Numbered from the stretch's first letter, positions 1 through 10,287 are shown. The stretch is 64,000 nucleotides of DNA from Hamadaea tsunoensis DSM 44101 (GCF_000428945.1 NZ_AUAX01000014.1:233387-297386), one strand, 5' to 3'. Numbers and translations: made by a program. Notes: generated by a model not told the origin, from the sequence alone.

Positions 1-257
1 TTGGCCGGGCCCTCGTGCTCCGCGTAGCGCACCCAGCGGTTGCGGTACCACTCGGCCCGCCCGTCCGCGATGCGTACGCCGTGCAGCATGCCGGCGCCGA
101 TGAACCAGTGCGGCGCGCGCTCGCCCGGCCGGGGGTTGGGCCCGTTGCGGAAGTACCGGCCGGCCAGCTCGGCCGGCAGCGTCCCGGTCACGGTCAGGTC
201 GACCGCGCTGATCTCGTCGGGCACCGGAGCCGTGTAGCTCGGGATGTCGTTCTGCAT
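1..257 (-). CDS. carotenoid oxygenase family protein (N-terminal part, gene runs off the window)
   Basis: Only the first 85 codons are present. The gene reads leftward from an ATG at 257 and continues beyond position 1. The visible protein has the N-terminal signature of carotenoid/stilbene cleavage dioxygenases: [18 protein letters not shown], followed by [13 protein letters not shown] and a stretch ending in WYRNRWVRY. Family members are non-heme Fe(II) enzymes of about 450-500 residues that cleave C=C bonds in carotenoids or stilbenes. The iron-binding histidines lie in the missing part, so activity cannot be judged. It is divergent from the PadR gene at 341, and the shared 83-bp gap holds PadR-type operator boxes, so the PadR protein probably controls it. 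Family assignment is secure; the substrate is unknown. Confidence 0.85.
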   Translation of the reverse strand, partial: MQNDIPSYTAPVPDEISAVDLTVTGTLPAELAGRYFRNGPNPRPGERAPHWFIGAGMLHGVRIADGRAEWYRNRWVRYAEHEGPA

Positions 258-269
258 ATGACGAGACTG

Positions 270-305
270 ACATGTCGTGTTCGACATGTCAACACCAACA
301 TGTCA
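270..305. promoter_or_regulatory. two overlapping PadR-type operators between divergent genes
   Basis: Three ACATGTC boxes start at 270, 284 and 298, exactly 14 bp apart. They create two copies of ATGT-N8-ACAT, the known PadR operator pattern: 272-275/284-287 and 286-289/298-301. The segment 268-291 is also a perfect inverted repeat, TGACATGTC-N6-GACATGTCA. The array lies between the carotenoid-oxygenase start (257) and the PadR start (341), so one regulator could control both genes. Confidence 0.8.
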
Positions 306-340
306 AAGTCGTCAGGTACGCTACGGACCAGGAGGAAGCC

Positions 341-886
341 ATGTCGCTGCGCCACGCTCTACTGGGACTGCTCGCGGACAGCCCGCAGACCGGGTACGAC
401 CTGACCAAACGGTTCGACCAGACGCTGTCCGGCTACGCCTGGAGCGCCGGCCACAGCCAGATCTATCCCGAACTGAAGCGGATGATGGGCGACGGCCTCG
501 TCGGGGTCGTCGACGAGGGCGCCCGCGGCAGCAAGACCTACGGCATCACCGACGAGGGCCGCGCCGAACTGCGCCGCTGGATGTTCAGCCCGGTCGGCGA
601 CACCCCGCCCCGCAACGAGTTCGTGCTCCGGCTGTTCATGCTGTCCTCATTGGACCTCGCGGACACCCGCGTACTGACCGAGAACATGGCGGCGGCCAGT
701 GAGCAGGAGGTCGCCGAACTGCGCCAGGCGATCAGCGACATCGAGAAGCACACGCCGGCGGACGCCGGCCCGGGCTACGCCCGGTTCGCCGCCGAGTTCG
801 GCCTGCGCTACTTCCAGCTCCAAGCCGACTGGGCCCGCTGGGTCCTGTCCGAACTCGAAAAGCACCGCGACCAGCCCGATTCCTGA
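341..886 (+). CDS. PadR family transcriptional regulator
   Basis: This 181-residue protein begins MSLRHALLGLLADSPQTGYD, the hallmark opening of the PadR winged helix. Next come QIYPELKRMM (recognition-helix region) and a wing with GSKTYGITDEGRAEL, and then a helical C-terminal dimerisation domain of about 90 residues typical of PadR subfamily 2. The ATG at 341 was chosen over an upstream in-frame ATG at 272 because AGGAGG sits directly upstream at 330-335, the PadR similarity starts here, and the earlier start would lie inside the operator. PadR proteins usually repress a neighbouring gene until a phenolic or hydrophobic ligand binds. The likely targets are itself and the divergent carotenoid oxygenase. 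Confidence 0.93.
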   Translation: MSLRHALLGLLADSPQTGYDLTKRFDQTLSGYAWSAGHSQIYPELKRMMGDGLVGVVDEGARGSKTYGITDEGRAELRRWMFSPVGDTPPRNEFVLRLFMLSSLDLADTRVLTENMAAASEQEVAELRQAISDIEKHTPADAGPGYARFAAEFGLRYFQLQADWARWVLSELEKHRDQPDS

Positions 887-905
887 AGCACCGTCGGCGG
901 GATCG

Positions 906-1598
906 TCACGGCCCGATCTCGCCGGGCAGGTAGGCGGCGAGGGCGGCCGTTCCGCGCAGGAGCGCCAGGCTGCGGCGGCGTACCTCCTGCTCGCGGCGGT
1001 ACAGCTCCGCGCGTACGCGGCCCGGGCTCCCGGTCGTGCGCAGTTCCGTCATGACCGCTTCGACGATGGACAGCGGATAGTTGCCCTTGCGGAGCAGCAC
1101 CACGATGCGCGCGTTGCGTACCTCGGCCGGATCGTAGAGGCGGTACGCCGTCCCCGGCTGCCGGACCGGCCGCAGCAGTCCGCGCTCCTCCCACAGGCGC
1201 AGGGCCGATGGGCGTACGCCCAGTTGCCGTGCCACCGCGCCGATGCGCAGCGGTCGGCCCGGACGGTCGGACGGCAGGGAGACCAGGGAGTCGAAAGCGC
1301 CGAGGACGGCGGCGATCCCGGCGCGTTCGCGGTCGAGCTCCGCGTGCCCGGCGTCGATCGCGGCCAGCGCCTTGTCCAGGTCGGCGGCGTGGACGGCCCG
1401 CATGACCGTACGCGTCCGCTCCCATCCGTGCCCTTCGGCCAGAGCGCGGACGGTGGTGAGCGCCGCGGCGTGCCTCGGCGTGAAGATCCGGTAGCCGCTC
1501 GGGGTGCGGTCGACCGGCGGCAGCAGGCCCTCGTCCACGTAATTGCGGATCTGCTGGACCGAGAGGCCGGCTTGGCGGGCGAGGTCGGCGATCCGCAC
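906..1598 (-). CDS. MerR family regulator with two MerR DNA-binding domains
   Basis: The 230-residue protein starts at a GTG. An N-terminal MerR helix-turn-helix (MRIADLARQAGLSVQQIRNY... GLLPP, residues 1-70) is followed by a helical segment. A second MerR-like domain (LRIGAVARQLGVRPSALRLW... ERGLLRP...YRLYDPAEV) begins near residue 115. Classical MerR proteins have one such domain plus a coiled coil and effector domain, so this is the duplicated type also seen with thiocoraline-like resistance genes (TioE class). No metal-binding cysteines are visible. It is divergent from the UvrA-like gene at 1706, which is probably its target. TAGACT lies 6 nt before the GTG, indicating a leaderless transcript. 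Confidence 0.88.
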   Translation of the reverse strand: MRIADLARQAGLSVQQIRNYVDEGLLPPVDRTPSGYRIFTPRHAAALTTVRALAEGHGWERTRTVMRAVHAADLDKALAAIDAGHAELDRERAGIAAVLGAFDSLVSLPSDRPGRPLRIGAVARQLGVRPSALRLWEERGLLRPVRQPGTAYRLYDPAEVRNARIVVLLRKGNYPLSIVEAVMTELRTTGSPGRVRAELYRREQEVRRRSLALLRGTAALAAYLPGEIGP

Positions 1599-1604
1599 CC
1601 GGCC

Positions 1605-1610
1605 AGTCTA
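1605..1610 (-). promoter_or_regulatory. -10 element of leaderless merR transcript
   Basis: TAGACT on the minus strand is followed by 6 nt and the GTG at 1598, with no Shine-Dalgarno between them. This is the arrangement seen at many other starts in this window. Confidence 0.5.
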
Positions 1611-1705
1611 CCTGTCGATTTGAGACTTTCCGCCCGCCACAAAGCCCAGGCCAGCGCTCCTTCGCGGCCAAGAGCCTACAGGAGCTTCAATGAAACAATG
1701 GAGAC

Positions 1706-3976
<2,271 letters not shown>

Positions 3977-3982
3977 CCCGGA

Positions 3983-5257
3983 TCAGGGGTTCACGCACGG
4001 CTCCCCGTTGAGCGTGAACCCCGCCGGCCCGGTCGCGTGGTCGTGCACGCTGCCGTTGAATCCCATGCCCACCTGCTTGTCCGGCGCGACCGAGGCGTTG
4101 TAGCCCTTGTCGCGTACGGTGACCGTGCGGCCGGACTGGCTGAACTCGCCGTCCCAGCCCTGCTGCACCTGCTCGTCGCCGGTGAACGTGAACGTGAGCG
4201 TCCAGCCCGACAGGGATTCCCGCGTCGTCCGCACAGCGATCGACGCCCCGAATCCGCCCTCCCAATCCGACGTCACCCGGTACGCGACGGTGCACGACGG
4301 CTCCGGCGGCGGCACCGGACTCGGGCCGGCGGTCGCGATCGGACCGGCTGTCGGGCCGGCTGCTTCCGGCGTACTCCTGGGGGAAAGGCCGTAGAACGCG
4401 GCGGCGGCGACCAGGACGAGCACGGCGGCGAGCGCGAACCAACGGCCGACCGGGCGGCGGACCGGGGTGAGCAGGCGGGTGGGGTTGGCGATCGCGGCCG
4501 GCAACGACCGGACCGCCAGCGGTACGCGCGGCCCGGCCAGCGCGGCGGCGAGTTCGGCGGCGGTCGGGCGGGCCGCGGGATCGGTGGCGAGACAGCGTTC
4601 CGCGAGGCGGGCGACCGGCGCCGGGAGGGGTTGATCCCCCACCATCTCGCGGACGACGCGGCCGAGACTGTACACATCGGACGCAGGCAGGGCCGGCTGC
4701 CCCTGGCGCCGCTCGGGCGCGACGAAGCCGGGCGTGCCGAGCAGTCGCGTGTGGACGGACCCGGCGGTCGTCGAGATCCCGAAGTCCGTCACCTGTACGC
4801 CGACCGCGCCCAGCAGGATGTTCGCCGGGGTGACGTCGCAGTGCACGAGGCCGAGGGCATGCGCGGCGGCCAGGGCGTCGGCGGTCTCCCCGGCGATCCG
4901 CAGCGCGAGCGGCACCGGGAGCGGGCCCGCCGCCAGCTCGCGAGCCAGCGAATGCCCCTCGACCAGCTCCATGACGACGAAGCAGACGGGCTCGCCGTCG
5001 ACCTCGGTCTCGCCGTAGTCGTAGACGCGGGCGACGTGCGGATGGGCGAGCTGCGCCGCCAGCTGGGCCTCGCGCCGGACCGCGCGCCGCACGGCAGGAT
5101 CCGCGGCCAGCCGGGCGGCGAGCACCTTGACCGCGACCGGCCGGCGCAGCACCTCGTCGTAGCCGCGCCACACGACGGAACTGCCGCCCTCGCCGACGGG
5201 TTCGAGGAGGCGGTAGCGCTCAGGCGGCGTCACCGGGAACGTGGCCACGGCGTCCAT
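3983..5257 (-). CDS. membrane Ser/Thr protein kinase with extracellular CBM2-like domain
   Basis: The 424-residue protein has a cytoplasmic kinase domain (about 1-265) with glycine loop GEGGSSVVWRG, lysine in VAVKVLAARL, catalytic loop HCDVTPANIL, VTDFGIS and GTPGFVAPE. The catalytic loop has HCD rather than HRD, so it is a non-RD kinase. One membrane helix (WFALAAVLVLVAAAAFYGL, about 287-305) and a Pro/Thr linker lead to a roughly 100-residue cysteine-flanked module beginning CTVAYRVTSDWEGGFGASI and containing LSGWTLTFTF and GMGFNGS, typical of family 2 cellulose-binding modules. The ATG at 5257 is preferred because a 44-codon upstream extension would translate the palindromic repeat at 5305-5390. 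The exterior may sense or anchor to polysaccharide; this is inference. Confidence 0.88.
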   Translation of the reverse strand: MDAVATFPVTPPERYRLLEPVGEGGSSVVWRGYDEVLRRPVAVKVLAARLAADPAVRRAVRREAQLAAQLAHPHVARVYDYGETEVDGEPVCFVVMELVEGHSLARELAAGPLPVPLALRIAGETADALAAAHALGLVHCDVTPANILLGAVGVQVTDFGISTTAGSVHTRLLGTPGFVAPERRQGQPALPASDVYSLGRVVREMVGDQPLPAPVARLAERCLATDPAARPTAAELAAALAGPRVPLAVRSLPAAIANPTRLLTPVRRPVGRWFALAAVLVLVAAAAFYGLSPRSTPEAAGPTAGPIATAGPSPVPPPEPSCTVAYRVTSDWEGGFGASIAVRTTRESLSGWTLTFTFTGDEQVQQGWDGEFSQSGRTVTVRDKGYNASVAPDKQVGMGFNGSVHDHATGPAGFTLNGEPCVNP

Positions 5258-5304
5258 TGTGCGCGACCCCCTCTCTTCACCCGCGCCGCCCGCCGCCCGT
5301 CGAC

Positions 5305-5390
5305 TCCTTGATCCCGTTTGGATCAGGGTTTTCACCCGAATCTTGGGCCTTGATTCGGGTGATTTACCTGATCCAAACGGGATCAAGGAG
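5305..5390. repeat. palindromic repeat family A, copy 1
   Basis: Perfect 24-bp arms (5305-5328 and 5367-5390, core CCGTTTGGATCAGG) enclose a second, inner inverted repeat (CACCCGAATC/GATTCGGGTG). It lies between the divergent kinase and L,D-transpeptidase genes. Related copies are at 35964, 45211 and 57783. Confidence 0.9.
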
Positions 5391-5525
5391 CCAGGCCCAC
5401 CGGGCGGCGGGGCGGGGTGGCGTGGGGCGACACGCCGGTCGCCAGAAAATGCCCGAATGCGGCATTCACGTTATAGCCGCACAGATACCTCCACATGCGG
5501 CACGATAGGGACAGAGGAGGCGACG

Positions 5526-6812
5526 ATGAGAAAGTTACCTGCGATCGTGGCCGTCGCCGCGGCCGCCGCGCTGGCGATGTCCGCCTGCACGAGCAGCAAG
5601 CCGAAGGCGGCCGAGAGCCCGGCTCCGGCGCCGGAGGCGCCGATCCAGATCTCGGTGACCCCGGCCGACCACGCGTCCAACGTGCTCGTCAGCTCGGAGA
5701 TCGGGCTGAAGGTCACCGGCGGCTCGGTCGACGGCGTGTCGGTGGTGGACGCCGCCGGCAAGGAGGTTCCCGGCGTACTGCGCCCCGACGCCTCTTCGTG
5801 GGTGCCCAGCGTGCCGCTGCAGTACAAGCAGCATTACACCGCGACCGTGACGGCCGTCGGCGGCCGGTTCCACAAGACGACCCAGAAGGTCGGCTTCACG
5901 ACGATGGCCGAGCCAGCGAACCTGGAGGGCGTCGGCTTCTACCTGTTCAGCGGCCAGCAGTACGGCATCGGCATGCCCGTGCCGGTGGAGTTCGTGCGGG
6001 ACGTGCCCGTGTCGATGCGGGCGGCCGTCCAGAAGCGGTTCTTCGTCACCAGCGATCCGCCGCAGGTCGGCGCCTGGCACTGGTTCAGCGGTACGCAGGT
6101 CCAGTACCGCCCGGCGACCTACTGGCAGACCGGGACGAAGCTGAGCGTACGGCTGGCGTTGAAGGGGCAGCCGCTCGGCGATGGGTACTACGGCGACGAG
6201 GACAAGATCGCCAACGTCTCGATCGCGAAGGACCGGGTCGAGGTGAAGGTGACCAACGCGCCCAAGCAGATGCAGGTCTACCGCAACGGCCAGCTGCTGC
6301 GGACGATGCCGGTGAGCCTCGGCAAGGCGAGTACGCCCTCCTCCAGCGGCCACATGGTCGTGATGGAGCAGGACTACCACACCACCTTCGACACCCGGAA
6401 CGACCCGGCGGGCGGCTACGTGGCCGAGGTCGACTACGCCCAGCGCCTGACCTGGGGCGGCGAGTTCATCCACTCGGCGCCGTGGTCGGTCGGCGACCAG
6501 GGCTACACCAACGTCTCGCACGGTTGCGTGAACGTCGGCCCGGACAACGCGGCCTGGCTGTTCACCGTCATGAAGGTCGGTACGCCGGTCACCGTCAGCG
6601 GCACCGAGGTGAAGCTGGCCCCGGGCAACGGCTGGACGGACTGGGACATGGACTGGAAGACGTTCATCGCCGGCAGCGCGATCCCGGTGACCTCGGACGT
6701 CGCGCTGGCGAACGCGTACGAGCCGTATCCGAAGCCGAAGCCGAAGCCGCCGTCGCCGTCCCCGGTCCCGTCGCAGGCGGCCGCCGCGGCGCCGGAGCCG
6801 ACACACTCGTGA
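5526..6812 (+). CDS. L,D-transpeptidase lipoprotein (YkuD domain), copy 1
   Basis: The 428-residue protein starts at the ATG preceded by AGAGGAGG. Its signal peptide ends in the lipobox LAMSAC, so it is a predicted lipoprotein. Two Ig-like segments (to about residue 250) precede a YkuD catalytic domain with HSAPWSV and the active-site motif SHGCVNV, the cysteine being the nucleophile. A Pro/Lys-rich tail (PKPKPKPPSPSP) ends the protein. Such enzymes make 3-3 crosslinks in peptidoglycan and tolerate many beta-lactams. The next gene is a paralogue with the same architecture. The first gene ends in a tandem repeat and hairpin, so the two are probably transcribed separately. Confidence 0.95.
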   Translation: MRKLPAIVAVAAAAALAMSACTSSKPKAAESPAPAPEAPIQISVTPADHASNVLVSSEIGLKVTGGSVDGVSVVDAAGKEVPGVLRPDASSWVPSVPLQYKQHYTATVTAVGGRFHKTTQKVGFTTMAEPANLEGVGFYLFSGQQYGIGMPVPVEFVRDVPVSMRAAVQKRFFVTSDPPQVGAWHWFSGTQVQYRPATYWQTGTKLSVRLALKGQPLGDGYYGDEDKIANVSIAKDRVEVKVTNAPKQMQVYRNGQLLRTMPVSLGKASTPSSSGHMVVMEQDYHTTFDTRNDPAGGYVAEVDYAQRLTWGGEFIHSAPWSVGDQGYTNVSHGCVNVGPDNAAWLFTVMKVGTPVTVSGTEVKLAPGNGWTDWDMDWKTFIAGSAIPVTSDVALANAYEPYPKPKPKPPSPSPVPSQAAAAAPEPTHS

Positions 6813-6828
6813 CCTGCGCCTCGGCCGC

Positions 6829-6876
6829 TTCGTCGGCTATTTCGTAGGCTCTTTCGTAGGCTATTTCGTTAGCTAT
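6829..6876. repeat. 12-bp tandem repeat, four units
   Basis: Four head-to-tail units follow TTCGTAGGCTAT: 6829-6840, 6841-6852, 6853-6864 and 6865-6876, with 1-3 mismatches each. They lie just after the first L,D-transpeptidase stop codon and before its terminator. No function is evident. Confidence 0.8.
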
Positions 6877-6881
6877 ATCGC

Positions 6882-6913
6882 AAAAGCCGTCGATCATGGG
6901 ATCGGCGGCTTTT
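6882..6913 (+). terminator. intrinsic terminator after L,D-transpeptidase copy 1
   Basis: AAAAGCCGTCGATC and GATCGGCGGCTTTT form a hairpin with one mismatch near the middle, a 4-nt loop and a short T tract. It sits between the two L,D-transpeptidase genes. Confidence 0.7.
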
Positions 6914-6958
6914 GTGCGGCACCATGGGTGGGCTCGATCTTGAGGGGGTACGCGTTCC

Positions 6959-8116
6959 ATGGCTCGACCGATCCACCGCCGCCGACTGCTCGCCGGGTTC
7001 GGCCTCGCCGGCGCCGCCGGATTCGGCCTGGCCGCCTGCACCCGCACGCAGGAAACCCCGCCGAAGGCCGACGGACCCTCGGTCGCGATCACCTCGCCCG
7101 GCCCCGACGCGCAGGGCGTGCCGGCCGCGGCCGAGATCACGTACGCGCTGCGGGACGCGGTCGGCGCCCGGGTCGAGCTGAGGTCGGCGGCCGGTGAGCT
7201 GATCCCGGGCGAGGACCGGCCCGACCTGTCGTCCTGGGTCCCCGCGAAGACCCTCGCGTACGCGACCGCGTACACGGTGACGATCACGGCCGGCGGTACG
7301 GACGGCAAACCCGTCTCGGCGCGGCACACGTTCACCACGATGGCGAAGCCGGCCAAGACGATCCGGCTGTCGAGCTTCCTCGGCGACGGGGCGAGGCCGG
7401 GCGTCGCGATGCCGCTGATGTTCACGTTCAGCCGGTCGGTGCCGGCCGCGAAGCGGGCCGCCGTCGAGAAGCGGCTCACCGTGACGGCCTCCCCCGCCCA
7501 GGAGGGCGCCTGGCACTGGCAGTCCGGTACGCAGCTGCACTACCGGCCGAAGGAGTTCTGGCGACCCGGTACGCAGATCGGCGTACGCGCGGCGGTCGGC
7601 GGGCTCGATCTCGGCAACGGCTACTACGGTTCTGCCGACGTACGCCTCGACGACGTCACGATCGGGCCGGCCGTCGTCCTGGTCGCCGACAACGCCACCA
7701 AGACGATGACCGTGACCCGCGACGGCAGGCTGCTGCGCACGATGCCGATCAGCCTCGGCAAGCCCAGCACGCCCTCGTCCAGCGGGACGACCGTGATCAT
7801 CGAGAAGCTGGCCCACACGATCTTCGACACCTTCGCCGAACTGGGCCCGGAGAACGGCTACCGTACGCCGATCGACTGGGCGCAGCGGCTCACCTGGGGC
7901 GGCGAGTTCATCCACTCGGCACCGTGGTCGGTCGAGCAGCAGGGCAGCCGGAACGTCTCGCACGGCTGCATCAACGTGTCGCCGGAGAACGCCGAGTGGC
8001 TCTTCGGGATCACCAGCGTCGGGGACCCGGTGATCACCAAGGGGACCGAGCGGAAGCTGCGCGACGGCAACGGCTGGACGGACTGGAACCTCAGCTGGTC
8101 CGCGTACTCGGGATAG
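6959..8116 (+). CDS. L,D-transpeptidase lipoprotein (YkuD domain), copy 2
   Basis: The 385-residue paralogue of the preceding gene begins MARPIHRRRLLAGFGLAGA and has the lipobox LAAC. The arginine cluster before the hydrophobic core resembles a Tat-type signal. It shares the Ig-like region (EGAWHWQSGTQLHYRP against GAWHWFSGTQVQYRP in copy 1) and the catalytic segment HSAPWSV...SHGCINV, but lacks the Pro/Lys tail. GAGGGGG lies about 10 nt before the ATG. Predicted to crosslink peptidoglycan outside the membrane. A strong hairpin at 8144 ends the unit. Possible division of labour with copy 1 cannot be judged from sequence. Confidence 0.94.
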   Translation: MARPIHRRRLLAGFGLAGAAGFGLAACTRTQETPPKADGPSVAITSPGPDAQGVPAAAEITYALRDAVGARVELRSAAGELIPGEDRPDLSSWVPAKTLAYATAYTVTITAGGTDGKPVSARHTFTTMAKPAKTIRLSSFLGDGARPGVAMPLMFTFSRSVPAAKRAAVEKRLTVTASPAQEGAWHWQSGTQLHYRPKEFWRPGTQIGVRAAVGGLDLGNGYYGSADVRLDDVTIGPAVVLVADNATKTMTVTRDGRLLRTMPISLGKPSTPSSSGTTVIIEKLAHTIFDTFAELGPENGYRTPIDWAQRLTWGGEFIHSAPWSVEQQGSRNVSHGCINVSPENAEWLFGITSVGDPVITKGTERKLRDGNGWTDWNLSWSAYSG

Positions 8117-8143
8117 CCGGCCCGGGAAGGCTTGGGGAGTAAG

Positions 8144-8177
8144 AAAAGGAGCCTCCGCAGATCGCGGAGGCTCCTTT
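8144..8177. terminator. bidirectional terminator between L,D-transpeptidase 2 and tRNA-His
   Basis: AAAAGGAGCCTCCGC pairs with GCGGAGGCTCCTTT around a 5-nt loop. It has A and T runs on the two sides, so it can end transcripts arriving from either direction. Confidence 0.85.
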
Positions 8178-8184
8178 CACATGG

Positions 8185-8258
8185 GGTGATCGACGGGACT
8201 CGAACCCGCGACCCCCGGGACCACAACCCGGTGCTCTACCAGCTGAGCTACGACCACC
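8185..8258 (-). tRNA. tRNA-His (anticodon GTG)
   Basis: Reading the minus strand, a G(-1) is followed by acceptor GTGGTCG, D-arm AGCTCAGCTGGTAGAGC and anticodon loop TTGTGGT, with a T-arm containing GGTTCGAGTCC. The acceptor pairs with CGATCAC, and position 73 is C opposite G(-1), the tRNA-His identity element. CCA is encoded (8184-8182). Confidence 0.97.
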
Positions 8259-8360
8259 ATGCTCCACGGCCGCCGTTACACGACCGTCACGACGCCGCGC
8301 ATCGCGCGGCGACCGACCAATGATAGCGGTCGGGGAGCACCTCCTGTAAACCGGGTTGGC

Positions 8361-8954
8361 TCACAGCGTGGCGGCGATCTCCCGGGCGGTCTCCACATCC
8401 GGGCCGGGCAGCGGCACGAAGATCGTCTGCCGGTAGTACTTCAGCTCGCGGATGCTCTCCTTGATGTCGGCCAGCGCCCGGTGGGCGAGCCCCTTCTGCG
8501 GCTGGCCGAAGTACACCCGCGGGTACCAGCGCCGGCACAGCTCCTTGATCGAGGAGACGTCGATCATCCGGTAGTGCAGGTGGCTGTCGAACTTCGGCAT
8601 GTCCCGGGCGAGGAAGCCGCGGTCCGTCGCGATCGAGTTCCCGCACAGGGGCGCCGTACGCATGTCCGGCACGAACTGGGTGACGTACTCCATCACCAGG
8701 TCCTCCGCCTCGCGTACCGTGACGGTCGATCGGCGTACCTCGTCGGTGAGGCCGGATTTCGCGTGCATGTCGCGGACGACGTCGAGCATGCCGTCGAGCT
8801 GGGCGTCCTCGGCGTGGATCACCACGTCCACACCGTCGCCCAGTACGTTCAGCTCGGGGTCGGTGACCAGCGCCGCGACCTCGATCAGCGCATCGGACGC
8901 GAGGGACAGACCGGTCATTTCACAATCGACCCACACCAGGAGATCAGCAGCCAT
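8361..8954 (-). CDS. orn: oligoribonuclease
   Basis: The 197-residue DEDD-family 3'-5' exoribonuclease degrades the 2-5-nt end products of RNA decay, and pGpG from c-di-GMP turnover, in the cytoplasm. Visible motifs are [12 protein letters not shown] (DxE, Exo I), [12 protein letters not shown] (Exo II) and [14 protein letters not shown] (Exo III, H and D). Length is typical. TAGGCT lies 6 nt before the ATG with no Shine-Dalgarno, so the mRNA is probably leaderless. The divergent mannosyltransferase start is only 37 bp away. Confidence 0.97.
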   Translation of the reverse strand: MAADLLVWVDCEMTGLSLASDALIEVAALVTDPELNVLGDGVDVVIHAEDAQLDGMLDVVRDMHAKSGLTDEVRRSTVTVREAEDLVMEYVTQFVPDMRTAPLCGNSIATDRGFLARDMPKFDSHLHYRMIDVSSIKELCRRWYPRVYFGQPQKGLAHRALADIKESIRELKYYRQTIFVPLPGPDVETAREIAATL

Positions 8955-8960
8955 TGGAAC

Positions 8961-8966
8961 AGCCTA
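8961..8966 (-). promoter_or_regulatory. -10 element of leaderless orn transcript
   Basis: TAGGCT (minus strand) sits 6 nt before the ATG at 8954. The same hexamer and spacing recur at murI and mec. Confidence 0.55.
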
Positions 8967-8979
8967 CGACGCCTCCGAC

Positions 8980-8985
8980 TACGGT
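8980..8985 (+). promoter_or_regulatory. -10 element of leaderless GT87 transcript
   Basis: TACGGT is followed by 6 nt and the ATG at 8992, with no Shine-Dalgarno. It is only 13 bp from the opposing orn -10, so the two promoters must overlap. Confidence 0.5.
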
Positions 8986-8991
8986 GGCCGC

Positions 8992-10287
8992 ATGCTCATG
9001 TCGACGCTGATCCGGCGGCTCGCCACGGTCGCGGTGGCGCTGGTCGCCGGCTGGTTCGCCTGGCGCTGGCTGTTTCATCCGCAGCACCTGTTCGACCTGC
9101 GGATCTACATCAGCGCGGAGAAGTTCTGGCTGGCCGGGCACGAGCTCTACGACTACGCCCAGCCCGACGCGCTGCAGGGCAGCCTCTACTTCACCTACCC
9201 GCCGTTCGCCGCGCTGCTGCTGGCGCCGCTCGGGATGCTGCCCCTCGGCGCCAGCTTCGCCGTGGTCACCCTGGGAACCATCGCCTGCGTCGGGCTGACG
9301 ACCTGGTGGGTCACCGCACCGCTCGCGCGGCGCCTGAGCATCCCCCGGTGGTACGCGCTGGGCCTCGCGCTGCCCGTGGTCTTCCTGATCGAGCCGATCC
9401 GCACGACGCTCGCGTTCGGACAGATCAACATGTTCCTCGTCGCGCTGATCCTGCTCGACCTGCTGGTGCTCGTGCCCCGCGGCAGCCGCTTCGCGGGGAT
9501 CGGGATCGGGCTCGCGACCGCGATCAAGCTGACGCCCGGCTTGTTCATCGTGTACCTGCTGGTGACCCGGCGGTTCCGGGAAGCCGCCGTGGCGGCCGGC
9601 ACCGCGGCCGGGGCGACGCTGCTCGCCGCGCTGGTCGCCCCGAACGCGAGCCGCGACTTCTGGCTGTCGGCGCTCTGGGACACCTCGCGCGTCGGCCGCA
9701 CCGACTACACGGCCAACCAGTCGATCAACGGACTGCTGAGCCGGCTCGCCGCGCCGGACGCGCCGGACCAGAAGCTGTGGCTGGGCCTCGCCCTGGTGGT
9801 CACGGTCCTCGGCCTATGGCGCGCCGCCATCGCCGTACGCGCCGGTGACGAGCTGACCGGCCTCGCGATCGCGGGGCTCACGGCCGGCCTGATCAGCCCG
9901 ATCACGTGGGTGCACCACATGTACTGGTTCGTGCCGGCGATCGCCGCCCTCGTCCTCGCCATGGTCGGCGGCGACCCGGCCCGACGGCTCTGGCTCGGCG
10001 CCGGCGCACTCGCGACATGGTTGATCGCCGTCTATGGCGTGGACACGTTCATCGACTGGGGCGTCGCCCAGCGGCCGACACCGGGAATGCGGGAGTTTCT
10101 GCTGCGTAACGCCCTTGTGCTGCTGTCCCTCGTCCTGGTGATGCTGATCCCCGTCGGCGAATCCCTCCTGCCCCGGCGTACGCGTACGGAAGAGCAGGTC
10201 ACCGACGAGCATCAGGTCGAGGTGCACGGCGAGTCGGAAGATCGCCCCGGTAGTGGACCTATTGTCCGTTACGTCGGCGAAGCCTAG
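8992..10287 (+). CDS. GT87 family polyprenol-phosphate mannosyltransferase-like membrane protein
   Basis: The 431-residue protein has about ten hydrophobic helices. Its first extracytoplasmic loop contains FDLRIYISAEKFWLAGHELYDY, the acidic-loop pattern of GT-C family 87 (DUF2029) alpha-1,2-mannosyltransferases that take mannose from polyprenyl-phosphate-mannose to elongate glycolipids or glycoproteins. Later signatures include NQSINGLLSRL and SPITWVHHMYW. The ATG at 8992 fits a leaderless promoter; a second ATG lies two codons on. A longer upstream reading would overlap orn antisense and is rejected. The acceptor substrate is unknown; lipomannan-type glycans are the usual role in this order. 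Confidence 0.88.
   Translation: MLMSTLIRRLATVAVALVAGWFAWRWLFHPQHLFDLRIYISAEKFWLAGHELYDYAQPDALQGSLYFTYPPFAALLLAPLGMLPLGASFAVVTLGTIACVGLTTWWVTAPLARRLSIPRWYALGLALPVVFLIEPIRTTLAFGQINMFLVALILLDLLVLVPRGSRFAGIGIGLATAIKLTPGLFIVYLLVTRRFREAAVAAGTAAGATLLAALVAPNASRDFWLSALWDTSRVGRTDYTANQSINGLLSRLAAPDAPDQKLWLGLALVVTVLGLWRAAIAVRAGDELTGLAIAGLTAGLISPITWVHHMYWFVPAIAALVLAMVGGDPARRLWLGAGALATWLIAVYGVDTFIDWGVAQRPTPGMREFLLRNALVLLSLVLVMLIPVGESLLPRRTRTEEQVTDEHQVEVHGESEDRPGSGPIVRYVGEA

Noticed and set aside
5257..5386. 44-codon N-terminal extension of the Ser/Thr kinase
   Set aside because: It would be translated from the palindromic repeat A1, and the kinase domain and start signal fit the ATG at 5257.
8312..8360. 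Promoter for tRNA-His (TATCAT at 8320-8325, minus strand)
   Set aside because: A -10-like hexamer is present, but no matching -35 is seen and a hairpin lies between it and the tRNA, so the site is not reported as a feature.
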